This document shows positions 18,001-25,270 of a stretch of 64,000 bases of DNA, piece by piece. Where the stretch lies: contig JAWLED010000003.1 in assembly GCA_041686235.1 (NCBI GenBank), forward strand, positions 10,183-74,182, in the 5' to 3' direction. A program made the translations under genes and the position numbers. Positions within the stretch are counted from its first letter, which is position 1. Every line of letters begins with the position of its first letter. This DNA is from JAAAOH01 sp041686235 (GTDB lineage: Bacteria; Spirochaetota; Spirochaetia; DSM-27196; PWMO01). Under the pieces are notes generated by a model that searched no databases, was not told the DNA's origin, and was given only the letters and a program-made list of their open reading frames with translations.

Positions 18001-20305
18001 TCACCTGCCCGTCGACCCCGTCGTCGTCGGCTTTGGCGGGGTAGGGCCCGACCCGCGATCCCGCCGCGTAGGGGTAGTCCTTGTCGTCGGGGACGTCCCA
18101 GTCGTAGTCGCGAAGCACGCGGCCCCCGGCTGCGGTCTCGTCGTAGAAGTCCTTGTAGAAGAGCCGGCCGCGGTTGTCTTGGGAGAGGCTGTCGTCCCAG
18201 TCATCATCCGGGTCCGAGCCGTCAGGTTCCGGTGCTCCCGGCGCGGCGGCCGGAAACATGTTGCCGTCGGCGGCCGGCACCTCGGTCTCCTTCTCCTCCA
18301 TGCCTAAGAGCCGCAAATAGCCGGTCGTATCGGGCACCGAGAGCTGCACCGCCCCGTCTATGTAGCCGGAGAAGTAGTCGGTCTCGTGCTCGACCGCGGC
18401 GCTTGCGGTCACCGAGCCGGGGTGGTCGGTGGGCGCCTCCGAGTATGCCCCGCGCAGCACGTTCCACTTCGTGCCGAGCGCGAGGGTCAGGTCGGTTTGG
18501 GTGCCGAGTGAAATGCGGTTTCCCGAGGCAAAGAGAAGGTCGCCCCCGCCGCCGGAGCCGTACACCCGGTAGACGACCTCGATCACGTCGTTGGGATAGA
18601 TGGGGAAGGGGGAGGTGATCACCCCGTTGCCGTAGTCGACCTCGAAACTGGGATCCTCAACGCCGTTTCGAAGCACCGTAACCGATCCGGGGACGACGTT
18701 CCCGTCAATGGTGAGCCGGTTCACCGGAGTCAGCCCGGTGGCGAGTATCTCGAAGTCGGTGTAGCCGTCCTTATCGGTCGGGTTCGGACCGTAGAGCTCT
18801 GGAAAGTCCTCTGCAAAGGGGTAGCGGTTGGAGTGGTGCAGCACGCCGCGGTTTGGATTACCCACGGTGAGCTGCGTTTGATCCTCGTTGACGCTGATGT
18901 TTCGGTTGGCGATCTCTCGCTCGCTGTAGTCGCCCTTTCGCACGAACTCGGTCTCGAGCTCCTCTGCCGAGGATAGATCCGATATGTCGTAGCGCGCGGC
19001 AATTTCGAAGGGGTTGAACGCTCCTCGCTCGTGGAGCAGGAGTGACTGGTTGCCGTCGAGGGTGAGCTCGAGATCGTTGAGGTCGAGGCCAAGATAGGTG
19101 CCGTCTCCCGAGGGGGTGGCGTCAAAGTCGAAATCGTACGGCCCGTCCCCCGGCGAAAGCTCGTCGTCGGCGGTTGCCCCCGTGGCGCCCACGAGCGCCT
19201 CGTCTCCGAGCCCCGGGTCTCCGACGGTGTTGCCCCCCTTCGTGTAGTGCACCGCCACTCGCGCTTCGGGTTTCTCCCGGAGATAGACAATGCCCTTCTC
19301 CGCGGAGTACACCGCCGCCGAGTCGAGGTCGGCCTCGCGCCACCGGCTCCCTGCCGCCGAGATGTTTCCCTCATCGTCCTCGAGATACAGGGTGAGGTTC
19401 TCGACCTCCGCATCGGGGAGCACAAAAAAGCGGCCCCTCTCGTATTCCTCCGGCCCGATTCGCGTTTCGCGTGCCTCGTTCAGGCCGTAGAAGATCTTTC
19501 GCTGCTCCTCGGACGGCTCGTAGCGCACGAGGAGCTCGTGGTCGCTTCGTTGTGTCTCGAAGGCCGCCGAGATGCCCGGTGAGGGTTCGGTGGCCTCGCC
19601 GAAGGGGATGTAGGGATACTTGGAGATGGAGAGTAACCCGTAACCGAGACGTATCGACTGCAGGAACTCTCCCTCTTGTCCCTGGTAGCCGAGGATGAAG
19701 GAGTTTACCTCGAACTCATCGGCAAAGGTTGCCTCGAGGTAGTATCGCTCATAGAGCCACAACGAGATGGTGAGGTCCACCGCGTTGAAGTAGGGTACCT
19801 CTTCCATGCCGGGAAAATCGTAGGGAAAGGTTACCCGATTGTCCTCGGGCGGGATTTCGGGGTGAAAGGCCCAGCCGAGTGTCCCGCCGATTCCTGTGTT
19901 CCACGAGCCCACGATGAAGAGGTCGACATCGGCATCCCCGAGTTGCGTGCCGAAGATTGCCTCGCGGGAGGCGGGGTCCACGGCGGGATCGGTCGGCTCG
20001 CGCTCCGCGTCGTCGCCGCGCTCATCACCGTCGTCGGCCTCGCCGCTGTCGGCATCACCACCGCCCTCGGCTTCGCCGCCGCCGGCATCATCATCGGCTC
20101 CGTCCCCGTTTTCTTCCTCATCCACCCACGGGGGCTCTACCTCTTCGTCGGGAAAGGGGTCTTCGGTGCTCTGGGCAAACGGGGCCTCGCCGCCTGCAAG
20201 CGCGAAAACCAGCGCGCAGAGTACGACGAGCGCCGGGGCGAAGCGCGCGCGTGTGAGAGAGCGCCTTGTTGTGACCGTTTCTGTTGGTGTAGTATTGGCG
20301 TTCAT
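15080..20305 (-). CDS. Giant predicted outer-membrane/envelope protein (1741 residues)
   Basis: A 1741-residue protein with a signal-peptide-like N-terminus (residues 20-47: RFAPALVVLCALVFALAGGE, then a site near AQS), followed by a 70-residue Asp/Glu/Gly-rich acidic tract. The rest is beta-rich: an N-terminal barrel-like part, a central section (residues about 560-1150) that looks like beta-sandwich or carbohydrate-binding-like modules (for example GGRGEEWVGAHLRMPDFTDR), and a long C-terminal barrel-like section ending GIEGRIEF, with a terminal Phe as in outer-membrane proteins. Size and strand-rich content recall SprA-like envelope proteins, but I cannot show homology. It stands alone on the minus strand, divergent from the next gene by 33 nt. 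Confidence 0.65.
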   Translation of the reverse strand: MNANTTPTETVTTRRSLTRARFAPALVVLCALVFALAGGEAPFAQSTEDPFPDEEVEPPWVDEEENGDGADDDAGGGEAEGGGDADSGEADDGDERGDDAEREPTDPAVDPASREAIFGTQLGDADVDLFIVGSWNTGIGGTLGWAFHPEIPPEDNRVTFPYDFPGMEEVPYFNAVDLTISLWLYERYYLEATFADEFEVNSFILGYQGQEGEFLQSIRLGYGLLSISKYPYIPFGEATEPSPGISAAFETQRSDHELLVRYEPSEEQRKIFYGLNEARETRIGPEEYERGRFFVLPDAEVENLTLYLEDDEGNISAAGSRWREADLDSAAVYSAEKGIVYLREKPEARVAVHYTKGGNTVGDPGLGDEALVGATGATADDELSPGDGPYDFDFDATPSGDGTYLGLDLNDLELTLDGNQSLLLHERGAFNPFEIAARYDISDLSSAEELETEFVRKGDYSEREIANRNISVNEDQTQLTVGNPNRGVLHHSNRYPFAEDFPELYGPNPTDKDGYTDFEILATGLTPVNRLTIDGNVVPGSVTVLRNGVEDPSFEVDYGNGVITSPFPIYPNDVIEVVYRVYGSGGGGDLLFASGNRISLGTQTDLTLALGTKWNVLRGAYSEAPTDHPGSVTASAAVEHETDYFSGYIDGAVQLSVPDTTGYLRLLGMEEKETEVPAADGNMFPAAAPGAPEPDGSDPDDDWDDSLSQDNRGRLFYKDFYDETAAGGRVLRDYDWDVPDDKDYPYAAGSRVGPYPAKADDDGVDGQVMVLDFEIDGGRGEEWVGAHLRMPDFTDRDFSEITEISFEWRALDLDLASDDIEVYLQIGALAEDVDGDGTLDRGESTLSPSFDFDDDSAGFRLKAGRPPPGEEYRMSEDGNRNGVLDAENPDLVHTLSDGAGTPKNLVEVDDGSADEEWSRVSFDLDAAARRKLASTRAVRVVVRSTDTVSGRTLFSKFTLRGSTFQTSVAPETSGGSVSATEVPDRGAPKDLVDEHSEVDEVFHAEGDAGQRVLRVDWSNLSGGDDSWSLTDYVTPVPPRQYEVLTFYARSGGLGTDADTGAGDLTVTLSESGPEDGGGGGAGGASGGGERLRATVPIDEGETEWLEGRWRKVEIDTASGNVYVDGDRVGSVDETPGAGAGKLSRLELTFSPETDAAEGTIYIDEVHWARTRISLSGASRLSATYEYPDTVVQAGDVEILSDIRVAQETLLRSGGFATDSDVSGGTGSLFTRTELGGEVLYTRLETDFEVAVQDDRTALSGGHSLRIPAAESPVVFTESFRRDYNRPDVSLYRQNELLFSLPMQTNLGLDSDASLRSENLEQNWSFDGVTRPAENYKVGLTLGLGHSAGGYRPGSASYPESWIAGYELLAPYSRGESPERTGEASLSAQREPSPIGFEVETSEGYENRSSTEGEQTNEALLSLAVPLSFNRESSSEWTLTPSYAREFERTTRAPHASSYDEDLGVYGSAFAGQAYLASSVPFAELFQGAGETGFAGASAGEPFTRYTPAAGLAVERSFGSRLRDLVLPSEASLDVSRRFTREEEALTERLSYSAGYTATALNLFGRVGAYPTFELYRTDEFSNSISATIDRRFPSEDTTVSAEASSLAALFGEGGNELSIETTASATFEETRSLTVENETAYLWERPTGGLFEFDRLIDDEPPHFENTERAVLLYDDPGGGDEEQSYSLSLGHETRLVFPDHGFIRLYADVGVGLQPLVIEGEDVNAVLLGLQGGIEGRIEF

Positions 20306-20338
20306 GCGGGACGTGTCACCAACCGAGAATCTAAGACG

Positions 20339-21259
20339 ATGAGCACTGAAATGGAGAGGGCCTCTGCATTCATTAAGCGATTACTCCGCGATCCGGCGCT
20401 GAGCGAGCTTACGCCCCTTCAGAAAGAACAGCAAATCGTTCAATTCCTCCATTCGAACGGCTCGCACGTGCACTCAACTCTATCACACTCGAAGTATTTT
20501 CCGGATACGCCGTGGTCGGAGATCGTTGCGTTGCTCGAGAAAGCGCTCTCTTACATCGTCGACGACGACCTTCTTCCGGCACTCAGGCGTATCGTCTATG
20601 ATCAAATCGACTTCTCCTTTGTAACCTTTCTCGGCGGCTCGGAGGCCCCGCGTAACCGGATTTCCGATGAGGTCTATCAAATCATTACCGAGCTTCTCAA
20701 ACGGGGCCCGACCCGTCGGGCTCTCACCGGGCCATACACCGCCGTGTATCATCGCTTGGCGCATCCTTATATCGACGGCATATATGCACGAGAGACCTAC
20801 ATCCACTTCGAGCTGACGAAGGTTCAACGACTTCGCATGGGCGAGAAAGAGCTCAAGAGTATGATTGATGCATGCCTTTTGCTCAAACCGGCCATACACC
20901 TCGCGCATCGCGAAAACGGGCAGCAGCGGGCCGATCGGGTGGTCCCCGCCCGGTTTGCCGAAGAGGCGGTGGCTGAGCTCGGCTCGCGGTGGAGTCTGGT
21001 TCCCGAGCAGGCCCTGCGCTCGGCGGCACATGCAAATGTTTCGTTTCAGAATAATCGGTACGTGGAGGCAACCTCACGGCTGGTCGCGCTTTTTGCGACC
21101 CGCGGACGCAATTACCGGCCGAGGCTTCGCAGCGAGCGAGGGGCGGAACCTCCGGAGAAAAGCTGGTTGAGCGTTGCGCGACGCAATAATTCGTTTTATG
21201 GTTTCGACGTGAAAATGCTCGACGAGCTCTACAGTATAGCCGCGGAAAAAGGATGGTAG
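20339..21259 (+). CDS. Uncharacterised cytoplasmic protein upstream of the voltage-sensor gene
   Basis: A 306-residue protein read from the ATG at 20339; the longer open frame to the left only mirrors the opposite-strand giant gene. It has no signal peptide or membrane helix. It is largely helical, with segments such as SEIVALLEKALSYIVDDDLL and DEVYQIITELLKRG, and a basic C-terminal third. I recognise no domain. Its stop codon lies inside the Shine-Dalgarno region of the voltage-sensor gene, so the two are very probably co-transcribed and may act together. Confidence 0.7.
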   Translation: MSTEMERASAFIKRLLRDPALSELTPLQKEQQIVQFLHSNGSHVHSTLSHSKYFPDTPWSEIVALLEKALSYIVDDDLLPALRRIVYDQIDFSFVTFLGGSEAPRNRISDEVYQIITELLKRGPTRRALTGPYTAVYHRLAHPYIDGIYARETYIHFELTKVQRLRMGEKELKSMIDACLLLKPAIHLAHRENGQQRADRVVPARFAEEAVAELGSRWSLVPEQALRSAAHANVSFQNNRYVEATSRLVALFATRGRNYRPRLRSERGAEPPEKSWLSVARRNNSFYGFDVKMLDELYSIAAEKGW

Positions 21260-21267
21260 GAGTTACT

Positions 21268-22425
21268 ATGGCTGATTCGAGAAGTCGATTAAGCAGTTCG
21301 GTGGAAGGCGTGATCGTTCTCGCCGTCATCCTTGTTCTTGTTCATACCTTTGTGCAGGATCTCGCTCTGGTGCTCGGGTGGAGCTGGAATACGCGGCTCG
21401 TCCTGTTCATCGTCGGATTCGGATTCGATGTGTTTTTCACCGTTGAGTTCCTGGTCAGGATGTACTACGCGGTCATGAACCGAGCTGCGGGCCGGTATTT
21501 CGGGCGGGAGCGCGGGTGGATCGATTTTCTCGCCTCCGTTCCCCTCGTGGTCTTGTATTCCGGGCCCATCATGCTTGCCCTTGCCGTCGGTGGGGCCGAC
21601 CTCGTGGGTATGGGCGGCATGCTCGGTACGTTTTCGGCGGCCTACGCGATCCGAACCGCTCGCGTGCTGCGACTTTTGCGTGTGCTGAAGGTCTTTCACG
21701 CCCTCAAGGGGACAAGAGCTCACATGACGTACCGCCACATGGCGAACGTCGCTACAATCGGTGTTTCGGTGATCGTGCTAACGGTCATTGCCTTGGTTGC
21801 TTTCTCCGGCGCAGCGGGGCTCCCGGCCCTCGAGTCTCAGGAGCAGGCTCGGCACGTGCGCACGGCTTCCCTCATCGACTCGCGGGATCTTGCGCGCTCC
21901 GACCGGCAGGAGCTGTTGCGTGACGTTGCCGCCTCGCGGCCCTCGGTTCTCGTGGTGTCGGAGGGCGGGGCAACACGCTACAGCCGTCACGACAATGAGT
22001 ACTACGAAAAGCATTTCGGCATGGGAGATTACGCGTACGTAAAGTCGGGAGCCACCGAGATCTTTTTCGACTTGCGTCCGCTCAAGGCGAATCAGGCGCG
22101 GCAGAACATGGCATACCTCGTGATAGTAGTCATCTTCACCGCGGCTATCGCATTGTTCTATCGAAGGCATTTTGCCGCGACCGTCACCGACCCGATTCAC
22201 GTGATGGAGCGGGGTTTCTCCGAGCACGCTCACAGTCTCGAGGTGCGAATCCCCGAGCGCTACCGCACCGACGACATATTTCGTTTGGCCGCACTCTACA
22301 ACTCGGTGTATCTCCCGCTCAAGGATCGAAAGGCGGATGCCTCAGGTGCCGGGGATGTCGACGCTGCCGGTATGGCCGACTTATCGGTCTCCGATCTCGA
22401 TGATATCGGCGGCGAGGACGAGTAG
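21268..22425 (+). CDS. Voltage-sensor-domain membrane protein with HAMP-like tail and no pore
   Basis: A 385-residue protein read from the ATG at 21268, five nt after AGGAG. Residues 12-147 look like a complete voltage-sensor domain: S1 (14-37), S2 with Glu60 (TVEFLVRM), S3 with Asp86 (GWIDFLASVP) and S4 with charges every third residue (R129, R132, R135, R138, K141, H144, K147). No potassium or sodium pore follows. Instead there is a fifth helix (163-182), an extracytoplasmic domain of about 100 residues, a sixth helix (281-297) and a HAMP-like segment (TDPIHVMERGF, then EVRIPERYRTDDIFRLAALYNS), ending in a short acidic tail. The family context suggests a membrane-potential or ligand sensor; the output partner is not in this chain. 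Confidence 0.75.
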   Translation: MADSRSRLSSSVEGVIVLAVILVLVHTFVQDLALVLGWSWNTRLVLFIVGFGFDVFFTVEFLVRMYYAVMNRAAGRYFGRERGWIDFLASVPLVVLYSGPIMLALAVGGADLVGMGGMLGTFSAAYAIRTARVLRLLRVLKVFHALKGTRAHMTYRHMANVATIGVSVIVLTVIALVAFSGAAGLPALESQEQARHVRTASLIDSRDLARSDRQELLRDVAASRPSVLVVSEGGATRYSRHDNEYYEKHFGMGDYAYVKSGATEIFFDLRPLKANQARQNMAYLVIVVIFTAAIALFYRRHFAATVTDPIHVMERGFSEHAHSLEVRIPERYRTDDIFRLAALYNSVYLPLKDRKADASGAGDVDAAGMADLSVSDLDDIGGEDE

Positions 22426-22440
22426 GGCCCGAGGCACTGC

Positions 22441-22728
22441 ATGGTTGTTTCAATGATACAGGTCATCCTCGAGCTGCCGGATGTGACCTCCATAAAGGAA
22501 AAGCGCCGTATCGTGAAGTCGTTGCGAGAGAAGCTTATCTCGCGCTACCGGATTACCGCGGCCGAGGTCGACCTCCATGAGAGTCTTGCCTTCTCGCAGA
22601 TCGGCGGGGCGGTCATATCGAACTCGAAGCGCCACGGCGAGTCAATTATGCACAAGGTATTGGCCTTCATCGAGGACAATGCTCCGGGGCGCGTGCAGGA
22701 CGTGAAAATTATCTCCGAGGTCTACTAG
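22441..22728 (+). CDS. DUF503 (YlxP-like) protein
   Basis: A 95-residue protein matching the DUF503 family: an N-terminal strand (MIQVILELPDVTSIKEKRRI), the conserved VKSLREKLISRYRITAAEVD helix and a C-terminal KVLAFIEDN helix. In many bacteria this gene sits by rbfA and infB and its biochemical role is unsettled; here it follows the voltage-sensor gene by 15 nt. Its end overlaps the oppositely oriented ComFB gene by 4 nt. The length is typical. It starts at ATG 22441 with GAGG six nt upstream. Confidence 0.85.
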   Translation: MVVSMIQVILELPDVTSIKEKRRIVKSLREKLISRYRITAAEVDLHESLAFSQIGGAVISNSKRHGESIMHKVLAFIEDNAPGRVQDVKIISEVY

Positions 22729-23411
22729 ACGGGGAACATGTAGAGGTCCGGCAAGTGGTGGTCGCCGCCCATGCGGCGTGAATCGGAGGCTCCCTCTTCG
22801 GCCTCGAGAGATAGCGCGAAAAAGTGATCGAGCGGCTCATATCCCTCGGCCTCGGCGCGAATCTGTAGCTCGAACGTGCGTCCCTCGCCGCTATGTGCGG
22901 CAACCTGGGGAGCGGGCCAGAATGAATAGGTTCCGTAGGTGTGCGAGGCAAGCGGGTAGGGGTTCTGCCACCGGGAGTCATACATTTCCATGTGCGCTTG
23001 CCCGTGGAGAAGGTAGACCAGTGCCCCCTCCATCGGTGTGAAGTTTTCCCCGTCGAAGATACGCCCGGCAATGGCGGGAAAGTTGAAGCTCGGGCCCTGC
23101 AGCTGCGGCTCCTCCGGATCTTCGTCGTAATAGGAGCGGCGCACCGAGGATATGCGCTTCAACGCCTCTTGTGCGAGTTTTGTGATGTCCACGGCGAGCT
23201 GGGTGTCCGAGACAATGGTTTGTTCCACATGCGCCACACCTCGCCCCGAGGTTACGTAGCGGGGAGGCACCCGGTTGAGTACGTAGCATACGGCATCGAG
23301 GCGGCACGCCTTGGTCGTACAATAGGTGCTGTTACCGCGTTGTTCCTCTTCGTCGCAGATCTCGTTCACCCGGCGAAAGACCAAGTCTTCCATCAGGTTA
23401 TGTATCTCCAT
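22725..23411 (-). CDS. ComFB-domain protein with C-terminal beta domain
   Basis: A 228-residue protein. Residues 1-75 match the ComFB (late competence development protein) domain: NLMEDLVFRRVNEICDEEEQ, a cysteine pair in YCTTKACRLDAVCYVLNRVP, then PRYVTSGRG. ComFB proteins have been described as cyclic di-GMP receptors in cyanobacteria, so a second-messenger role is plausible. Residues 110-228 are beta-prone (FNFPAIAGRIFDGENFTPME, then YGTYSFWPAP), resembling a transthyretin or carboxypeptidase-regulatory-like sandwich, an addition I have not seen in ComFB. Its start overlaps the preceding 152-residue gene by 14 nt, so they form a two-gene operon. Confidence 0.75.
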   Translation of the reverse strand: MEIHNLMEDLVFRRVNEICDEEEQRGNSTYCTTKACRLDAVCYVLNRVPPRYVTSGRGVAHVEQTIVSDTQLAVDITKLAQEALKRISSVRRSYYDEDPEEPQLQGPSFNFPAIAGRIFDGENFTPMEGALVYLLHGQAHMEMYDSRWQNPYPLASHTYGTYSFWPAPQVAAHSGEGRTFELQIRAEAEGYEPLDHFFALSLEAEEGASDSRRMGGDHHLPDLYMFPV

Positions 23412-23856
23412 GAGACGCTCCCCTGTCTACCTCCGCCTGGATGTCGAGCAAGTCATGAAGCGCATCTATGGCTTCGCGAAAGTCCCGTATTGTTTCTTTG
23501 AGGGAGAAGTAGTTGAGACCGGCGTAATATACCTTCGAAAAGAGCGAGAACGACACCTCTTCCGGCGTTGGTTCGATGCTCACGTAGCATCCGTACTCGT
23601 AGCAGATGCGCAACATCTCGTCCATCTTCCGTTGAATAAAGGTGGAGAGCTCCGGAGAGAATGAGAAGGTGAAAGCAAGCTCGAGAAACTTACTCTCACG
23701 GTCTATGAACACACCGCCTTGAAACCCGTCTTCACTTTCGAATCCGGCCGTGTATGTGTCTTCGAGCAACTCGCCGTCGAGGATCTCGTAGCCGAGCTCC
23801 TTGAACAATACGGCGGTGCGACGGATGCGCTCTTTCATCAGTTTGGAATACTTCAT
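23398..23856 (-). CDS. Uncharacterised small protein paired with the ComFB gene
   Basis: A 152-residue soluble protein with an alternating alpha/beta pattern (FKELGYEILDGELLEDTYTA, FQGGVFIDRESKFLELAFTF, then a C-terminal helix FREAIDALHDLLDIQAEVD). The layout recalls YbjN or secretion-chaperone-like folds, but no diagnostic motif is present, so I leave it unnamed. It starts at ATG 23856 after a G-rich Shine-Dalgarno and overlaps the ComFB gene by 14 nt. A function linked to the ComFB protein, such as a binding partner, is an inference from this coupling. Confidence 0.65.
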   Translation of the reverse strand: MKYSKLMKERIRRTAVLFKELGYEILDGELLEDTYTAGFESEDGFQGGVFIDRESKFLELAFTFSFSPELSTFIQRKMDEMLRICYEYGCYVSIEPTPEEVSFSLFSKVYYAGLNYFSLKETIRDFREAIDALHDLLDIQAEVDRGASHGDT

Positions 23857-23920
23857 GCAAAGCCCCCATCTCTGCAGAGACCGGTGCGTTTAGTGTAAGA
23901 CAAAAGGGGCATTGAATCAA

Positions 23921-25192
23921 TCACAGCTCGAGCAGTGACGCGGCATCTTTTACCCGGTGCGTCAAATCCGGATGGATGATGAGGCGGATCTTGCGCAGCG
24001 TGTTGGTGAAGTCGCGCACGACCTGCGGGGTAAACACCGTATCGGACTCCGGATAGGCGATGACTTTCTCGCGGTCCCGGATGGGGATGGAAACCTCGAA
24101 CGAAATGCGCTCGGGAACGTCTATGATGACCGATTCGGGTCCGAACGAGCCGCGAGCGCCGCGGGCGAGATGCTCGGCAATACGCCGTTCGACCTCGGTA
24201 CGCTCCTCGAGCGATTCGAGTCGGCGATGGCCCGGGTTCGTCTCATCAAAGGGGATTTCTAACACCGGCCGGTAGAGCTTTCGATCATACACCCTCTCTA
24301 CGAGCTCGAACGGACCGAACCGGGATCGGTCGAGGCGCACGAAAAACAGCTCGTCATCGAGCCCATAGAGGTCCTTCGGCTCGACGACCCCTTCGCGAAG
24401 GGCGAAATGTACCGCCTTCTTTATCATGGCCGTTGCCACGCGCACCGTACGATGGCGGTACACCGCGCGGTACATCAGGTATTTGGAGAATAGGACGTTC
24501 TCCACCGCCGATACGCCGGTCACATCGAGGCCGACCCCGCTGTTCCAAACCGGAAAAAGCCTGCTCAGCGCAAAATCGATGTCCTGCATGCCGTAGGGAA
24601 CACCGCAGAAATACGCATCCCGGTTGAGATAATCGAGCTTGTCGGGGTCGAGAGCACCGGAGAGCACATTGCGAAAAAAGGCAAGCTCGGGATTTCCGGG
24701 ATACTCTGCGTGTTCGTCTACAATTGCCGAGACCAGGTGTGGGTCGACGCCCACCTCGTGTTCGATGATTTCTCGTATGGGCGATTCGAGAATCAGCTCA
24801 CCGGTAAGTTGCTCGTGCTCGATAAGCGGAAGCTCTTTGAGACTGTGGGTGTAGGGGTAATGGCCGAGGTCATGCAGGAGAGCTGCCGCGAGAAAGGCCT
24901 TTACCCCCTCTATGGTAAGGATACTCTGCTCGGAGGTGCTCACGAGGGTCTTGATCATACGCTTTGCCAAGTGGAAGACACCGAGACTGTGACTCAGCCG
25001 TGTGTGAGTGGCGCCGGGGTAAACGAGGTACGCCGGTCCGAGCTGTTTGATACGGGAGAGTTGGCGATACGGGGCGGTATCGATGAGTTTCAGCATGGGG
25101 TCGGAGAGATGGATGTTCTTCCAAATCGGATCGCGAACCGGATGTGGGTAATCGACGTCGAGGTGACGTGAAATTGCATCGTGTGTTTCCAT
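23921..25192 (-). CDS. HD-domain phosphohydrolase (dNTPase-like)
   Basis: A 423-residue HD-superfamily protein. Visible motifs are THTRLSHSLGVFHLA (the first His of the metal site), LLHDLGHYPYTHSL (the HD pair), EHEQLTGELILES, and a conserved KLDYLNRDAYFCGV. This order is that of the SAMHD1/YwfO-like nucleotide triphosphohydrolases, so hydrolysis of dNTPs or related nucleotides is likely, but the substrate is not proven. The C-terminal third is basic and may bind nucleic acid or an allosteric nucleotide. No Shine-Dalgarno precedes the ATG; a promoter with a good -35 ends only 11 nt upstream. Confidence 0.9.
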   Translation of the reverse strand: METHDAISRHLDVDYPHPVRDPIWKNIHLSDPMLKLIDTAPYRQLSRIKQLGPAYLVYPGATHTRLSHSLGVFHLAKRMIKTLVSTSEQSILTIEGVKAFLAAALLHDLGHYPYTHSLKELPLIEHEQLTGELILESPIREIIEHEVGVDPHLVSAIVDEHAEYPGNPELAFFRNVLSGALDPDKLDYLNRDAYFCGVPYGMQDIDFALSRLFPVWNSGVGLDVTGVSAVENVLFSKYLMYRAVYRHRTVRVATAMIKKAVHFALREGVVEPKDLYGLDDELFFVRLDRSRFGPFELVERVYDRKLYRPVLEIPFDETNPGHRRLESLEERTEVERRIAEHLARGARGSFGPESVIIDVPERISFEVSIPIRDREKVIAYPESDTVFTPQVVRDFTNTLRKIRLIIHPDLTHRVKDAASLLEL

Positions 25193-25203
25193 AAACTGAG
25201 GCC

Positions 25204-25232
25204 ATCTTATTGCAAATGCCGGGAAGTGGCAA
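25204..25232 (-). promoter_or_regulatory. Promoter of the HD phosphohydrolase gene
   Basis: Minus strand TTGCCA (25227-25232), 17-nt spacer, TAAGAT (25204-25209). The -10 ends 11 nt before the ATG at 25192, so the untranslated leader would be only about 4-5 nt and lacks a Shine-Dalgarno. Confidence 0.45.
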
Positions 25233-25270
25233 ATTGACCGGCCGACGTGGTTCTGCTACCGTTCGATGGT

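Noticed and set aside
16730..18307. Long plus-strand frames inside the 1741-residue gene
   Set aside because: High-GC antisense frames with His/Val/Arg-rich composition, no start signals and no domains; the minus strand has a signal peptide and beta-rich protein.
19676..20338. 221-residue extension of the 306-residue gene
   Set aside because: It runs through the start of the giant gene in antisense; the ATG at 20339 begins the plausible protein.
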